DNA of 56,557 bases from SAR86 cluster bacterium SAR86A (GTDB lineage: Bacteria; Pseudomonadota; Gammaproteobacteria; Magnimaribacterales; D2472), in assembly GCA_000252525.1 (NCBI GenBank), contig JH611156.1, forward strand, positions 741,051 to 797,607, written 5' to 3'. Shown one piece after another: positions 16,018-25,107 of this stretch. Each line of letters starts with the position of its first letter. Within the stretch, counting starts at the first letter, position 1. The translations under genes and the position numbers were made by a program. The notes under the pieces are model-generated. The model saw only the letters and a program-made list of their open reading frames with translations, was not told the origin of the DNA and ran no database searches.

Positions 16018-17685
16018 ATGTCGCTTATGAAAAAAGAAAATATCGCGCCTAAACTAAAGTCTACTTTAGATACAAAATCTGAACAATTTATCAAAAATAA
16101 AGAGATGATGCTTGATAAATTAAAATTTCTTGATGGTTTATTAGATCTCGCTGAAATTGGAGGCGGCTTGCATCATCATGAACGTCTTGCAAAAAGAGGA
16201 AAAATGCCAGTCAGAGAGCGAGTAATGAATGTTTTAGATCCAGATACACCTTTTTTAGAAATCCAGCCATACGCAGCATACGGTACAAATAACTATAATG
16301 TTGGTGGAGGATGCGTATCTGGAATCGGAATTATTTCTGGTGTTGAGTGTGTGATTTTTGCTAACGATCCATCTGTAAAAGCTGGAGCAATGACTGTTTA
16401 TGTTGGTGAAAAATGGGCTAGAGCCATTGAAATATCAAGAGATAATAAAATTCCATTTATTAGTTTTGTTGAGTCTGCTGGTGGAGATTTAAATGTATCT
16501 AGGGGTGATGGTGATAATCCTCCAATTGCACCAACACTTCAACAATCTCATTTTGCTTCAACAGGAAGATTCTTTTACGAGATGACAGAGCTATCAAAGT
16601 TAAGAATACCAGTAATCTCAGTGGTATTCGGTTCATCAACTGCTGGTGGAGCTTATCAACCAGGAATGTCTGATTACAATATTTTTATAAAAGATCAATC
16701 AAAAGCATTTTTGGCTGGTCCACCATTAGTAAAAATGGCTACAGGAGAAGAATCAGATGATGAAACTCTAGGTGGAGCTAAAATGCACTCTGAAATTTCA
16801 GGACTATCAGATTATTTAGCTGAGGATGAAATGGATGCATTAAGAATATGTAGAGAAGTAGTTTCTCATCTTAATTGGACTAAGAAAGGAAACGAACCTG
16901 ATATTAAAAGTAGTGAACCTGAATATGATGAAGAAGAACTTCTTGGAATACTTAGTGAAGATCTTAAATCAGCGGTTGATATTAAAGAGATAATTGCTAG
17001 ATTTGTAGATGGATCAAAATTTGAGGAATTTAAACCATTATATGGATCAACTCTTGTTTGTGGATGGGCAACAGTTCATGGTTACCAAGTTGGTATTTTA
17101 GGAAATAATGGTCCTATATATCCTCAATCTGCTGAAAAAGGAGCGAGTTTTATTCAACTATGTAATAAAAGAAACATTCCTTTGATATTTCTTCATAATG
17201 TAACAGGCTTTCTTGTTGGAAAAGATTTTGAGAGACAAGGAATAATAAAAAAAGGATCTCAACTTATTAATGCAGTTTCAAATTCTACAGTGCCACATAT
17301 AACTTTTATTGTTGGTGCTTCATACGGTGCTGGTACTTATGCAATGTCTGGAAAAGCATACAATAATAGATTCACTTTTTTGTGGCCTACTGCAAAAATT
17401 GCTGTTATGGGACCTGAACAAATGGCTGGTGTGATGTCGATTGTAAGAAGAGCAAAAGCAATGCGAGATGGTAAAAAATTTGACGAAAAAGCAGACCAAC
17501 AATTAAAAGAAATGGTTATAGATTATTTGGAAAAACTTTCACATGGTCTAGTTGCAAGCAGTATGCTTACTGATGATGGCATTATTGATCCAAGAGATAC
17601 ACGTGATGTCATAGGATTTTGTTTATCAATCGTGAATAACAATCATATTGAAGGTGCTAAAGAATATGGAGTATTTAGATTATGA
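16018..17685 (+). CDS. Acyl-CoA carboxylase, carboxyltransferase (beta) subunit
   Basis: Carboxyltransferase half of a biotin-dependent acyl-CoA carboxylase, 555 residues. The two crotonase-like halves show the oxyanion motifs SSTAGGAYQPGMSDY in the N-domain and GASYGAGTYAMSGKAYN in the C-domain. PLVKMATGEESDDETLGGAK is typical of the branched-chain group (methylcrotonyl- and geranyl-CoA carboxylases). Its stop overlaps the alpha-subunit start as ATGA. Presence of an AtuA-family gene in the operon favours an isoprenoid-type substrate such as geranyl-CoA. Methylcrotonyl-CoA from leucine is the main alternative, and propionyl-CoA is less likely. Confidence 0.93.
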   Translation: MSLMKKENIAPKLKSTLDTKSEQFIKNKEMMLDKLKFLDGLLDLAEIGGGLHHHERLAKRGKMPVRERVMNVLDPDTPFLEIQPYAAYGTNNYNVGGGCVSGIGIISGVECVIFANDPSVKAGAMTVYVGEKWARAIEISRDNKIPFISFVESAGGDLNVSRGDGDNPPIAPTLQQSHFASTGRFFYEMTELSKLRIPVISVVFGSSTAGGAYQPGMSDYNIFIKDQSKAFLAGPPLVKMATGEESDDETLGGAKMHSEISGLSDYLAEDEMDALRICREVVSHLNWTKKGNEPDIKSSEPEYDEEELLGILSEDLKSAVDIKEIIARFVDGSKFEEFKPLYGSTLVCGWATVHGYQVGILGNNGPIYPQSAEKGASFIQLCNKRNIPLIFLHNVTGFLVGKDFERQGIIKKGSQLINAVSNSTVPHITFIVGASYGAGTYAMSGKAYNNRFTFLWPTAKIAVMGPEQMAGVMSIVRRAKAMRDGKKFDEKADQQLKEMVIDYLEKLSHGLVASSMLTDDGIIDPRDTRDVIGFCLSIVNNNHIEGAKEYGVFRL

Positions 17686-19604
17686 TTTTTAATTCAATTC
17701 TCATTGCAAACAGAGGTGAAATTGCTTGTAGAGTAATTAAAACTGCAAAAGAAATGGGTATTAGATCAGTTGCTGTATATGTTGATGCAGACAAAGATGC
17801 ACCTTTTGTAAAAGATGCTGACGAATCTGTAAAACTCAAAGATGGAGGATATCTTGATGCAGATCAGATTATTGAAGCTGCCTTAAAAACTGATGCTCAA
17901 GCAATTCATCCAGGTTATGGTTTTCTTTCTGAGAATGCTTCGTTTGCTAGAAAAGTAAAAAAATCTGGTTTGATATGGGTTGGTCCATCACCTCATGTTA
18001 TTTCCGTGATGGGTGACAAGCTTAAAGCAAAGGAACTCGCAATTAAAGCAGATGTTCCAACACTTCCAATGACTTCTAATCCTAAACAAGCAAGCAAAAT
18101 TGGATACCCTCTACTCATCAAAGCAGCTGCCGGAGGCGGTGGAAAAGGAATGAGAATAGTTAATAAATCAAAAGAACTAAAAGATTCAATAATAAGTGCT
18201 CAAAGAGAAGCATTAAATGGATTCAATGACGATAGAATCTTTATCGAAAGATATGTAGAAAAATCTAGACATATTGAGATCCAAATTATTGGCGACTCGC
18301 ATGGAAATGTAGTTCATCTTGGTGAGCGAGAATGTTCTATCCAAAGAAGACATCAAAAAATTATTGAAGAATCTCCCTCTCCAAGAGTTACAGATGAAAT
18401 TAGAAATAAAATGGGAGATGCTGCAGTAAAGCTTGCTAAGCAAATAAAATATGAATCTGCTGGTACGGTTGAATTTCTATTTGATGATAAAACAGGTGAA
18501 TTTTGGTTCCTTGAGGTAAATACAAGGCTTCAAGTTGAACATCCAGTTACTGAGGAAGTAACAGGAATCGATCTTGTTTCTGAGCAACTTAAAATTGCTA
18601 GAGGCGAACCTTTACAATTTAAACAAACTGATATCAATTGGAAAGGCTCTTCTATTGAAGCTAGGCTTTATGCTGAGGATCCTAATAATGACTTCCTCCC
18701 GGAGATTGGTACTCTAATAGCTTTTGATAAAGATGAATCTGTGGAAGCAAGATGGGACTCTGGTGTTACAAAAGGAACTATAGTTGGTACAGACTTTGAT
18801 CCAATGTTAGCAAAAATAATCTCATATGCACCTAATAGAACTGATGCGGCTGGTAAGTTAGCAAAGGCACTTGAATCAGCTCATATTGGTGGAGTAAAAA
18901 CAAACAGAGATTTTTTAATTAATTGTCTTAAATCTTCTGAATTTATTGATGGTAACACCACAACAGATTTCATTGATAGGGTAAATCCTGCTAGAAAATT
19001 AACTTTAGATCAAGATTCACTGGAACATGTGACCGCAGTAGCAACTTTATGGTTGCAAGCAAGAAATAGAGATAATGCTAATGTTGCAAACTTTATGCCG
19101 TCAGGATGGACAAATGGTAGGCTCCCTTCTCAAGCTGTTGTTTTTGAACATGAAGGATCTGAAATAAAAATAGGATACAAACTTATGAGAGATGGTTCTT
19201 TTAAATTATCAACCGGAAAAAATGCAAATATATACTCAGCTGATAATCATGGTATTGACTGTGTTTATGATGACAAAAGACACTATGCAAAAGTTACGAA
19301 GGATGCAGACAAACTTTTAGTACATATGCCTTATGGAGACGTGATGCTTAATATTAAGCCAAAATTTGTTATTCCTGGTCTTGAGGTTGCAAAAGGAGGT
19401 CTTACAGCACCAATGCCAGGTAAAGTAATTGATATCAAAGTTAAAAAAGGGAAAAAAGTTAAAACAGGCGATACACTTGTAATTCTTGAAGCTATGAAAA
19501 TGGAGCATTCCATTAAAGCATCTGAAGATGGAACAGTGACACAGCTTTTAATATCAGTAAATGATCAAGTTGAAAATGGCGCATTGTTAATGATTGTTGA
19601 ATAA
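17682..19604 (+). CDS. Acyl-CoA carboxylase, biotin carboxylase/carrier (alpha) subunit
   Basis: A 640-residue alpha subunit that carboxylates biotin with ATP and bicarbonate. Its N-terminus is the biotin carboxylase domain (IANRGEIACRVIKTAKEMG; ATP-grasp loop KAAAGGGGKGMRI; EVNTRLQVEHPVTEEVTG). A middle linker follows, and then a biotinyl domain near the C-terminus with the acceptor lysine in EAMKMEHSI. The length and single-chain layout match methylcrotonyl- or geranyl-CoA carboxylase alpha. It overlaps the beta gene by 4 bp, so translation is coupled and the two form one complex. Confidence 0.95.
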   Translation: MIFNSILIANRGEIACRVIKTAKEMGIRSVAVYVDADKDAPFVKDADESVKLKDGGYLDADQIIEAALKTDAQAIHPGYGFLSENASFARKVKKSGLIWVGPSPHVISVMGDKLKAKELAIKADVPTLPMTSNPKQASKIGYPLLIKAAAGGGGKGMRIVNKSKELKDSIISAQREALNGFNDDRIFIERYVEKSRHIEIQIIGDSHGNVVHLGERECSIQRRHQKIIEESPSPRVTDEIRNKMGDAAVKLAKQIKYESAGTVEFLFDDKTGEFWFLEVNTRLQVEHPVTEEVTGIDLVSEQLKIARGEPLQFKQTDINWKGSSIEARLYAEDPNNDFLPEIGTLIAFDKDESVEARWDSGVTKGTIVGTDFDPMLAKIISYAPNRTDAAGKLAKALESAHIGGVKTNRDFLINCLKSSEFIDGNTTTDFIDRVNPARKLTLDQDSLEHVTAVATLWLQARNRDNANVANFMPSGWTNGRLPSQAVVFEHEGSEIKIGYKLMRDGSFKLSTGKNANIYSADNHGIDCVYDDKRHYAKVTKDADKLLVHMPYGDVMLNIKPKFVIPGLEVAKGGLTAPMPGKVIDIKVKKGKKVKTGDTLVILEAMKMEHSIKASEDGTVTQLLISVNDQVENGALLMIVE

Positions 19605-19605
19605 G

Positions 19606-20217
19606 ATGCAGAAAATAGAGTTTGAAAAAAGTAAAATCTTTAATAAGCCTAAAATTCAAACAAAAAGACATACAGAGATAATAGAGTCTCTTGAAAAAAT
19701 GCTTGAAAAAGGTGTTCCAGATTTAACGATGTCTGAGTTTGCATCAAAGCTTAAAATTTCTTTGAGGACTCTCTATGAAATTGCACCCAGCAAAGATAAA
19801 TTAATCTTAATGACCATGGACAATATTCTCACTAAGCTAGGTAAGCATGCCCTCGACTCTGTATCAAATATTGAATCTCCAATAAGAAGACTCGAAAAGT
19901 ATTTATTTATTGTCAATCAAGCAGTTGGTCCAAAATTTGACAGATTTATGAAAGATATTGAAAAAATAGATGGATCCAAGAAAATGGCAGATTATCATGA
20001 AAATTTTATATCAACTTATACTGAAAAACTTTTAAATGAAGCTATCGAAAAAAAAGAAATTCAACAGATAAATACAAAGGTTTTTGCAGTGCTCTTTAGT
20101 AGCATTGGAAGAGAATTCCTAAATGAAAAAAATAGAAAGTCTATTAGCACAACACCGGATGAAAATGCTAACTCTATCACCTCAATAATACTTAATGGTA
20201 TTAAGTTAAAAAATTAG
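19606..20217 (+). CDS. TetR/AcrR family transcriptional regulator
   Basis: A 203-residue regulator. The N-terminal helix-turn-helix is at about residues 20-65 (RHTEIIESLEKMLEKG, then MSEFASKLKISLRTLYEIAP), with the Leu-Tyr at the recognition helix usual for TetR. The C-terminal helical domain should bind an acyl-CoA or similar inducer. The open frame reaches a TTG at 19594, but ATG 19606 lies 1 bp after the alpha-subunit stop and is the better start. It sits inside the operon it may control; the palindrome at 15970-15997 is the likely site. Position in the gene set recalls AtuR of Pseudomonas. Confidence 0.88.
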   Translation: MQKIEFEKSKIFNKPKIQTKRHTEIIESLEKMLEKGVPDLTMSEFASKLKISLRTLYEIAPSKDKLILMTMDNILTKLGKHALDSVSNIESPIRRLEKYLFIVNQAVGPKFDRFMKDIEKIDGSKKMADYHENFISTYTEKLLNEAIEKKEIQQINTKVFAVLFSSIGREFLNEKNRKSISTTPDENANSITSIILNGIKLKN

Positions 20218-21990
20218 ATGGAAAAAGAACATATTAAAATTGCAAATTGCAGTGGTTTCTATGGAGACAAGTTGTCAGCAGCTAAAGATTTAGTTGAAGG
20301 AGGACCAATTGATGTCTTAACAGGTGATTATCTAGCTGAACTCACCATGACAATACTTTATAGTCAAAAAATTAAAAGAGGTGAGGATAAAGGATATGTA
20401 GGAACGTTTTTAAAACAAGTTAAAGAGATAGCAGAAACTTGCGACAAAGAAAATATAAAAATTGTGACAAATGCTGGTGGCCTTAATCCAAAATCAATGG
20501 CAAATGAAATAGAAAAAATTCTGCATGAACAATCTTTAAATATGAAAGTTGCATATATTGATGGTGACGATTTAATGCCTAGGATGGAAGAACTTAAAAA
20601 AGAGGGTCAAAAATTTACTAATATTGAAAAAAATGTATCCATTGAAAAATCTGGATATATGCCACTAACTTCCAATGCCTATCTTGGTGCTTGGGGAATT
20701 AAAGAAGCCCTAGATCATGGCGCAGATATTGTAGTTTGTCCAAGGGTTACAGATGCAGCAGTTGTAATAGGTCCAGCAGCATGGAAATTTAATTGGGAAA
20801 GAGACAATTTTGATGCACTAGCCGGAGCACTAGCTGCTGGACATATTATTGAGTGTGGCTGTCAAGCAACAGGTGGTAATTATTCATTTTTTAAAGAAGT
20901 ACCGAGTTTTGATAATGTTGGCTACCCTATTGCAGAAATTTTTGAAGATGGAAGTTTCAACATCACAAAACATCCTGGAACTGGTGGATTGGTTTCAAAA
21001 GGAACAGTTACAGCGCAATTATTGTATGAGATAAGTTCTCCAGCATACGTGAATCCAGATGTTGTGTCTCATTTTGATACTTTAAAAATTGAAGAGTTAG
21101 AGAAAGATAAGGTTCACGTTTCAGGATGTCGTGGTAGCTCTCCGCCAAAAGATCACAAAGTATGTATTAATCTTGCAGGTGGTTTTAGAAATGGAATGGA
21201 AATTATTCTTACCGGGATGGATATTGAAGAAAAAGCTAAAGTTTTCACAGAAGTGCTGTTTAATTCTGTTGGTGGTCAAGAACAATTCGATGAAGTTTTT
21301 ATTGAATTACAAAGAACTGATAAAGAAAATCCTACAACAAATGAGCAGGCTATGGCATCGTTAGTGATTTCAGTGAAGTCCAGCAATCAAGAACTTGTGG
21401 GAAGGCTTTTCAGTGCAAAGATTATTGAGTTAGCTTTAGCTAATATTCCAGGATTTTTTGCAGAAAGTGGGCCTAAATCAAGTGGACCTGTAATAATATA
21501 TTGGCCAGCACTAGTTGATAGTAAATATATCACTGAAAAAGTTCATATTGACGGCAAAGAAATCGAAGTTGTGCCTACTAGTCAATTGGATTATGAAGAA
21601 ATATATTACCAAAGAGAGCCTATATCAATTGATGATGTTGAGATTTCTGATCAGAAAGAAATTTACTTTGGCGATCTATTCGGAACGAGATCAGGTGATA
21701 AAGGCGGTTGTGCAAACTTAGGGGTATGGGCAAAAAATAACCTCTCATATTCATTCTTGTATAATTTTTTAACTATTGAAAAACTTAAAGAGTTATTGCC
21801 TGATTTATCAGAATATAAAATAGAAAGATTTGAACTACCAAATATTAATTCGCTTAATTTTTATATTCACGATATCTTGGAAGATGGTGTTTCATCCAAT
21901 AACAGAAAGGATGGACAGGCAAAATCTCTTGGAGAATATTTAAGAGTAAAAAAAATTCTTGTGCCTGATTCAATATTATTGGAAACTTAA
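20218..21990 (+). CDS. AtuA-family (DUF1446) protein of acyl-CoA catabolism
   Basis: A 590-residue protein of the acyclic terpene utilisation AtuA family. The N-terminus (IKIANCSGFYGDKLSAAKDL, GDYLAELTMTIL) and the block ADIVVCPRVTDAAVVIGPAAW are characteristic, and the last 110 residues form the AtuA-like ferredoxin-fold domain with FGTRSGDKGGCANLGVWAKN. In Pseudomonas aeruginosa atuA is required for growth on citronellol and geraniol, but its reaction is not settled. Adjacent to the TetR stop (TAGATG) and 2 bp from the hydratase, it is clearly part of the operon. Leucine-type clusters with an AtuA homologue also exist, so it does not fix the substrate. Confidence 0.9.
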   Translation: MEKEHIKIANCSGFYGDKLSAAKDLVEGGPIDVLTGDYLAELTMTILYSQKIKRGEDKGYVGTFLKQVKEIAETCDKENIKIVTNAGGLNPKSMANEIEKILHEQSLNMKVAYIDGDDLMPRMEELKKEGQKFTNIEKNVSIEKSGYMPLTSNAYLGAWGIKEALDHGADIVVCPRVTDAAVVIGPAAWKFNWERDNFDALAGALAAGHIIECGCQATGGNYSFFKEVPSFDNVGYPIAEIFEDGSFNITKHPGTGGLVSKGTVTAQLLYEISSPAYVNPDVVSHFDTLKIEELEKDKVHVSGCRGSSPPKDHKVCINLAGGFRNGMEIILTGMDIEEKAKVFTEVLFNSVGGQEQFDEVFIELQRTDKENPTTNEQAMASLVISVKSSNQELVGRLFSAKIIELALANIPGFFAESGPKSSGPVIIYWPALVDSKYITEKVHIDGKEIEVVPTSQLDYEEIYYQREPISIDDVEISDQKEIYFGDLFGTRSGDKGGCANLGVWAKNNLSYSFLYNFLTIEKLKELLPDLSEYKIERFELPNINSLNFYIHDILEDGVSSNNRKDGQAKSLGEYLRVKKILVPDSILLET

Positions 21991-21992
21991 TT

Positions 21993-22778
21993 ATGGATAA
22001 ATTATCTTTAGATGGACTAAATTTTGAAACTATTTGTCTGGAAGTAGATCGAAAAATTTTAACTATTACATTAAATAGGCCTGAGAAAAAAAATGCCATG
22101 AATAATGTAATGATGGATGAGCTTAATTATGCATTGACATACGCAAAACAAGAGGATGCAATTAGAGTTGTTGTAATTGCCGCAAATGGAGATATTTTTT
22201 GTGCTGGAGCAGATCTAAGCAGATCTGAATCTGTTTCAAATGTACCAAAGCTCCCTAATGCTGATGACATAAGTTTATCGCTAAGACACCTTTACAAACC
22301 TGTGATATGTAAGATTCAAGGTTCTGTTCTTGCAGGTGCTTTATTAATCGTAACAAATTCTACTCATGCAATAGCTGTAAAAGATGCAACTTTTTCAGCA
22401 CCAGAAATCCATAGAGGTTTGTGGCCATTTATGGTGATGGCAGGACTTTTTAGAGTGATGCCCAAGAGAGCTGGTCTAGATTTTATTATGCGCGGTCAAC
22501 CTATCGACGCATCAAAAGCTAAAAAATGGGGTTTAATAAATGAACATGTTGATAAAACAAATTTAGATAAAAGAGTTCAGGCACTTGCAACTGAGTTGGC
22601 CTCTCTGGCTCCTGAAACGATGAAATTTGGACTTGAAGCATATGAAAAACAAGACTCACAAGATTTTAATGATGCTCTTCCCTACCTTAAAGAACAAATT
22701 GCAAAATGCTTTGAGGGTAGAGATGCCAAAGAAGGTATTGCAGCATTTTTAGAAAAAAGAAAACCTAACTGGGATTAA
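21993..22778 (+). CDS. Enoyl-CoA hydratase/isomerase family, AtuE/LiuC-type candidate
   Basis: A 261-residue crotonase-fold protein. The first oxyanion element is FCAGADLS, and the second is in VLAGALLIV. The position of the first catalytic Glu of classical hydratases (GGGCEL) is not acidic here (GALLIV). The second Glu is kept in APEIHRGLWPF. The RGLWPF block resembles the methylglutaconyl/isohexenylglutaconyl-CoA hydratase group, which would act right after the carboxylase. The operon context supports that role; it is inference and the enzyme could also be an isomerase or a lyase. Confidence 0.88.
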   Translation: MDKLSLDGLNFETICLEVDRKILTITLNRPEKKNAMNNVMMDELNYALTYAKQEDAIRVVVIAANGDIFCAGADLSRSESVSNVPKLPNADDISLSLRHLYKPVICKIQGSVLAGALLIVTNSTHAIAVKDATFSAPEIHRGLWPFMVMAGLFRVMPKRAGLDFIMRGQPIDASKAKKWGLINEHVDKTNLDKRVQALATELASLAPETMKFGLEAYEKQDSQDFNDALPYLKEQIAKCFEGRDAKEGIAAFLEKRKPNWD

Positions 22779-22783
22779 AAATT

Positions 22784-24010
22784 ATGGACTTGAATTTTGG
22801 ATCTGAATATAAAGAGTTTACAAACGAGGTAAAAAAATTCTGCAAAAAATATAGTGGAGTCAATTTTTCTGATTCTGCAAAAGTGCCTCTATCAGCTTCA
22901 TTTAAATCCAGTGGAATACAAATGAAAAGATCAGACTGGCAAAAAATACTTATAGAACAGGGTTATTTTGCTAGATCCATTCCTAAAGAATACGGAGGCT
23001 ATGGTGGTGAGGCTGACATTATTAAAAGCAGAATAATTGCTTCAGAATTTGCCAAGGCAAAAATACCTCCACCAATGGGTGGTCAAGGGATAGATATGCT
23101 AGTTCCAACTCTTCTGGAACTTGGAACTGAAGAACAAAAACAGAAATATATTAAACCAACATTGCATGGTGAAATTATATGGTGTCAGGGTTATTCAGAG
23201 CCTAATGCTGGTAGTGACCTTGCAAGCTTGCAGACAAAAGGAGAATTAATTAATGATAATTGGGTGATTAATGGTCAAAAAATATGGACTAGCACTGCAC
23301 AATATTCTCAAATGATGTTTTGCTTAGTTAGAACGGAGCCTGATGCATCTAAACATGCTGGAATAAGTTATATCTTAATTCCAATGGATACTCCAGGAAT
23401 AGAAATTAGACCGTTGGTTGATATGACTCTTAATGCCGGATTTAATGAAGTATTTTTTACGGATGTAACTGTACCTCAAGAGAATATTGTTGGAAAAAGA
23501 GGTGAAGGTTGGGCAGTTGCGAATGCAACTTTAAGTCATGAGAGAGGCTCACTTTCTGATCCAAATGCGATGATGAATAGGCTAAATTCTCTAATTGAAA
23601 TAATGAAAAATGAGACAATTAATGGCCAAAAAGCTATCGATAATCCTGTTTATAAAGATAAACTCATGAAAATTCAGGGCAAAGTCATAGCATTTCAATC
23701 CAACTCACTGAGAGTTCTGTCAGCAAAATTAAATAAAAATCAAGATACTAAAATTGCTGGAATGATACAAAAACTCAATGGCACTGAATTAAGACATGAA
23801 CTAGAAGGATTTGCTATTGACGTAATGGGTGAACTTGGAACCCTATATGAAAATAGCCCTAATATTAGAGATGGCGGTTCATGGCAAGTTGCCTATATGT
23901 ATTTTCTGGGTTTAATTATTGGTGGTGGAACAAGTCAAATTCAAAAAAATATTATTTCTGAAAGAGGTTTAGGTATGCCAAGAGAGCCCAAGGTTCAAAA
24001 AGGGGAATAA
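22784..24010 (+). CDS. Acyl-CoA dehydrogenase, Glu-bearing member of second pair
   Basis: A 408-residue acyl-CoA dehydrogenase with WCQGYSEPNAGSDLASLQ (residues 133-150), INGQKIWTS and C-terminal GGGTSQIQKNIISERGLGMP. As in the first pair, the MCAD-type Glu site is Gly (GGGTS) and a Glu sits at residue 253 in LSHERG, the isovaleryl-CoA dehydrogenase position. It is followed 1 bp later by a partner without either Glu. In this operon the pair could be the step before carboxylation (citronellyl-CoA or isovaleryl-CoA type), but the substrate is not proven by sequence. Confidence 0.93.
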   Translation: MDLNFGSEYKEFTNEVKKFCKKYSGVNFSDSAKVPLSASFKSSGIQMKRSDWQKILIEQGYFARSIPKEYGGYGGEADIIKSRIIASEFAKAKIPPPMGGQGIDMLVPTLLELGTEEQKQKYIKPTLHGEIIWCQGYSEPNAGSDLASLQTKGELINDNWVINGQKIWTSTAQYSQMMFCLVRTEPDASKHAGISYILIPMDTPGIEIRPLVDMTLNAGFNEVFFTDVTVPQENIVGKRGEGWAVANATLSHERGSLSDPNAMMNRLNSLIEIMKNETINGQKAIDNPVYKDKLMKIQGKVIAFQSNSLRVLSAKLNKNQDTKIAGMIQKLNGTELRHELEGFAIDVMGELGTLYENSPNIRDGGSWQVAYMYFLGLIIGGGTSQIQKNIISERGLGMPREPKVQKGE

Positions 24011-24011
24011 C

Positions 24012-25100
24012 ATGTATTTTGGGTTGTCCGAAGATCAAATTTTTTTTCAAGATAATGTAAAAAAATTTCTTGAGGATAATGCTCCTCTTGATGTGATAAG
24101 GAACATTTCAAAAGGTGAAGATCTAAATCAAAAAAATGAGATTCACTCAGGAATAATAAACCTAGGCATAAATAACATTCTCGTTCCTGAAGAACATGGT
24201 GGATTAGGATTAGATCTTTTGTTCGCAACTGCGATTAGTCAAAGTATTGGAGGAGCTGTAGCTCCCCTGCCATATTGTGGATCATATGTCATGGCACCAA
24301 TAGCAATACAAATAGGTGCAAGCAAATCACAAAAAGAAAATATTTTTAATGAAATGTCTTCTGGTAACACAAAATTTGGTATTGCTTTTTCTGAGTATTT
24401 TGGATCAAGAGATTCAAGTAGTATTAATTTTTCAAATGAGAAAATAAATGGCAAAACAATATTTGCTATAGATTGCGATTATGCAACAGATGTTCTGGTA
24501 TCAGATGCTAGTGGAAAAATTGGCATTGTATCAATCGAAGACAAAAATATAGAGATTGTTGATCTAATTACCGTTGATAAAACTAGAACATACAAAGAGA
24601 TCAAGTTTAGTAATGCAAATGTTGAAATTTTAGAGAATACAAAAAAAAATACAGATGCCATTGAAAAAGCATTAGATGCTGGTCGAATTATCACAGCAGC
24701 AGACACATTGGGTGCTTCACAAGCTATGCTTGATAAAGCAGTTTCATATTCAAAAGAAAGGAAGCAATTCAATCGCGTGATTGGATCGTTTCAAGCTGTC
24801 AAACATATGTGTGCTGAGATGACTGCAGATCTTGAGCCATGTTACTCACTAGTTTGGCATGCTGCTCATAGCTTTGATAATAATGATGATGATTCAAAAT
24901 TAATGGCCTGTCATGCAAAATCACATATTTCTGAGGTTGCTAAGATGGTTTCAAAAAAAGCTACAGAGGTTCATGGTGGCATGGGCTTTACTGATCTGCT
25001 AGGATTACATTTTTGGTTTAAAAGGATTGGTCTCAATAGACAGCTACTTGGTGCTCCTGAAATCGTTAGAAATGAAGCAGCAAAAGCTCAAGGCTTATAA
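24012..25100 (+). CDS. Acyl-CoA dehydrogenase-like subunit lacking the catalytic Glu
   Basis: A 362-residue acyl-CoA dehydrogenase-fold protein, short by about 20 residues for the family. It keeps the C-terminal helices (YSKERKQFNRVIGSFQAVKH; EVHGGMGFTDLLGLHFWFKR), but the active-site helix reads LDAGRIITAA with Gly where the partner has Glu, and the C-terminal position is also not acidic (RQLLGAPEIV). This fits a non-catalytic half of a heteromeric dehydrogenase. Its start is 1 bp after the partner's stop. It ends the operon, 7 bp before prc. Confidence 0.9.
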   Translation: MYFGLSEDQIFFQDNVKKFLEDNAPLDVIRNISKGEDLNQKNEIHSGIINLGINNILVPEEHGGLGLDLLFATAISQSIGGAVAPLPYCGSYVMAPIAIQIGASKSQKENIFNEMSSGNTKFGIAFSEYFGSRDSSSINFSNEKINGKTIFAIDCDYATDVLVSDASGKIGIVSIEDKNIEIVDLITVDKTRTYKEIKFSNANVEILENTKKNTDAIEKALDAGRIITAADTLGASQAMLDKAVSYSKERKQFNRVIGSFQAVKHMCAEMTADLEPCYSLVWHAAHSFDNNDDDSKLMACHAKSHISEVAKMVSKKATEVHGGMGFTDLLGLHFWFKRIGLNRQLLGAPEIVRNEAAKAQGL

Positions 25101-25107
25101 AATAAAT

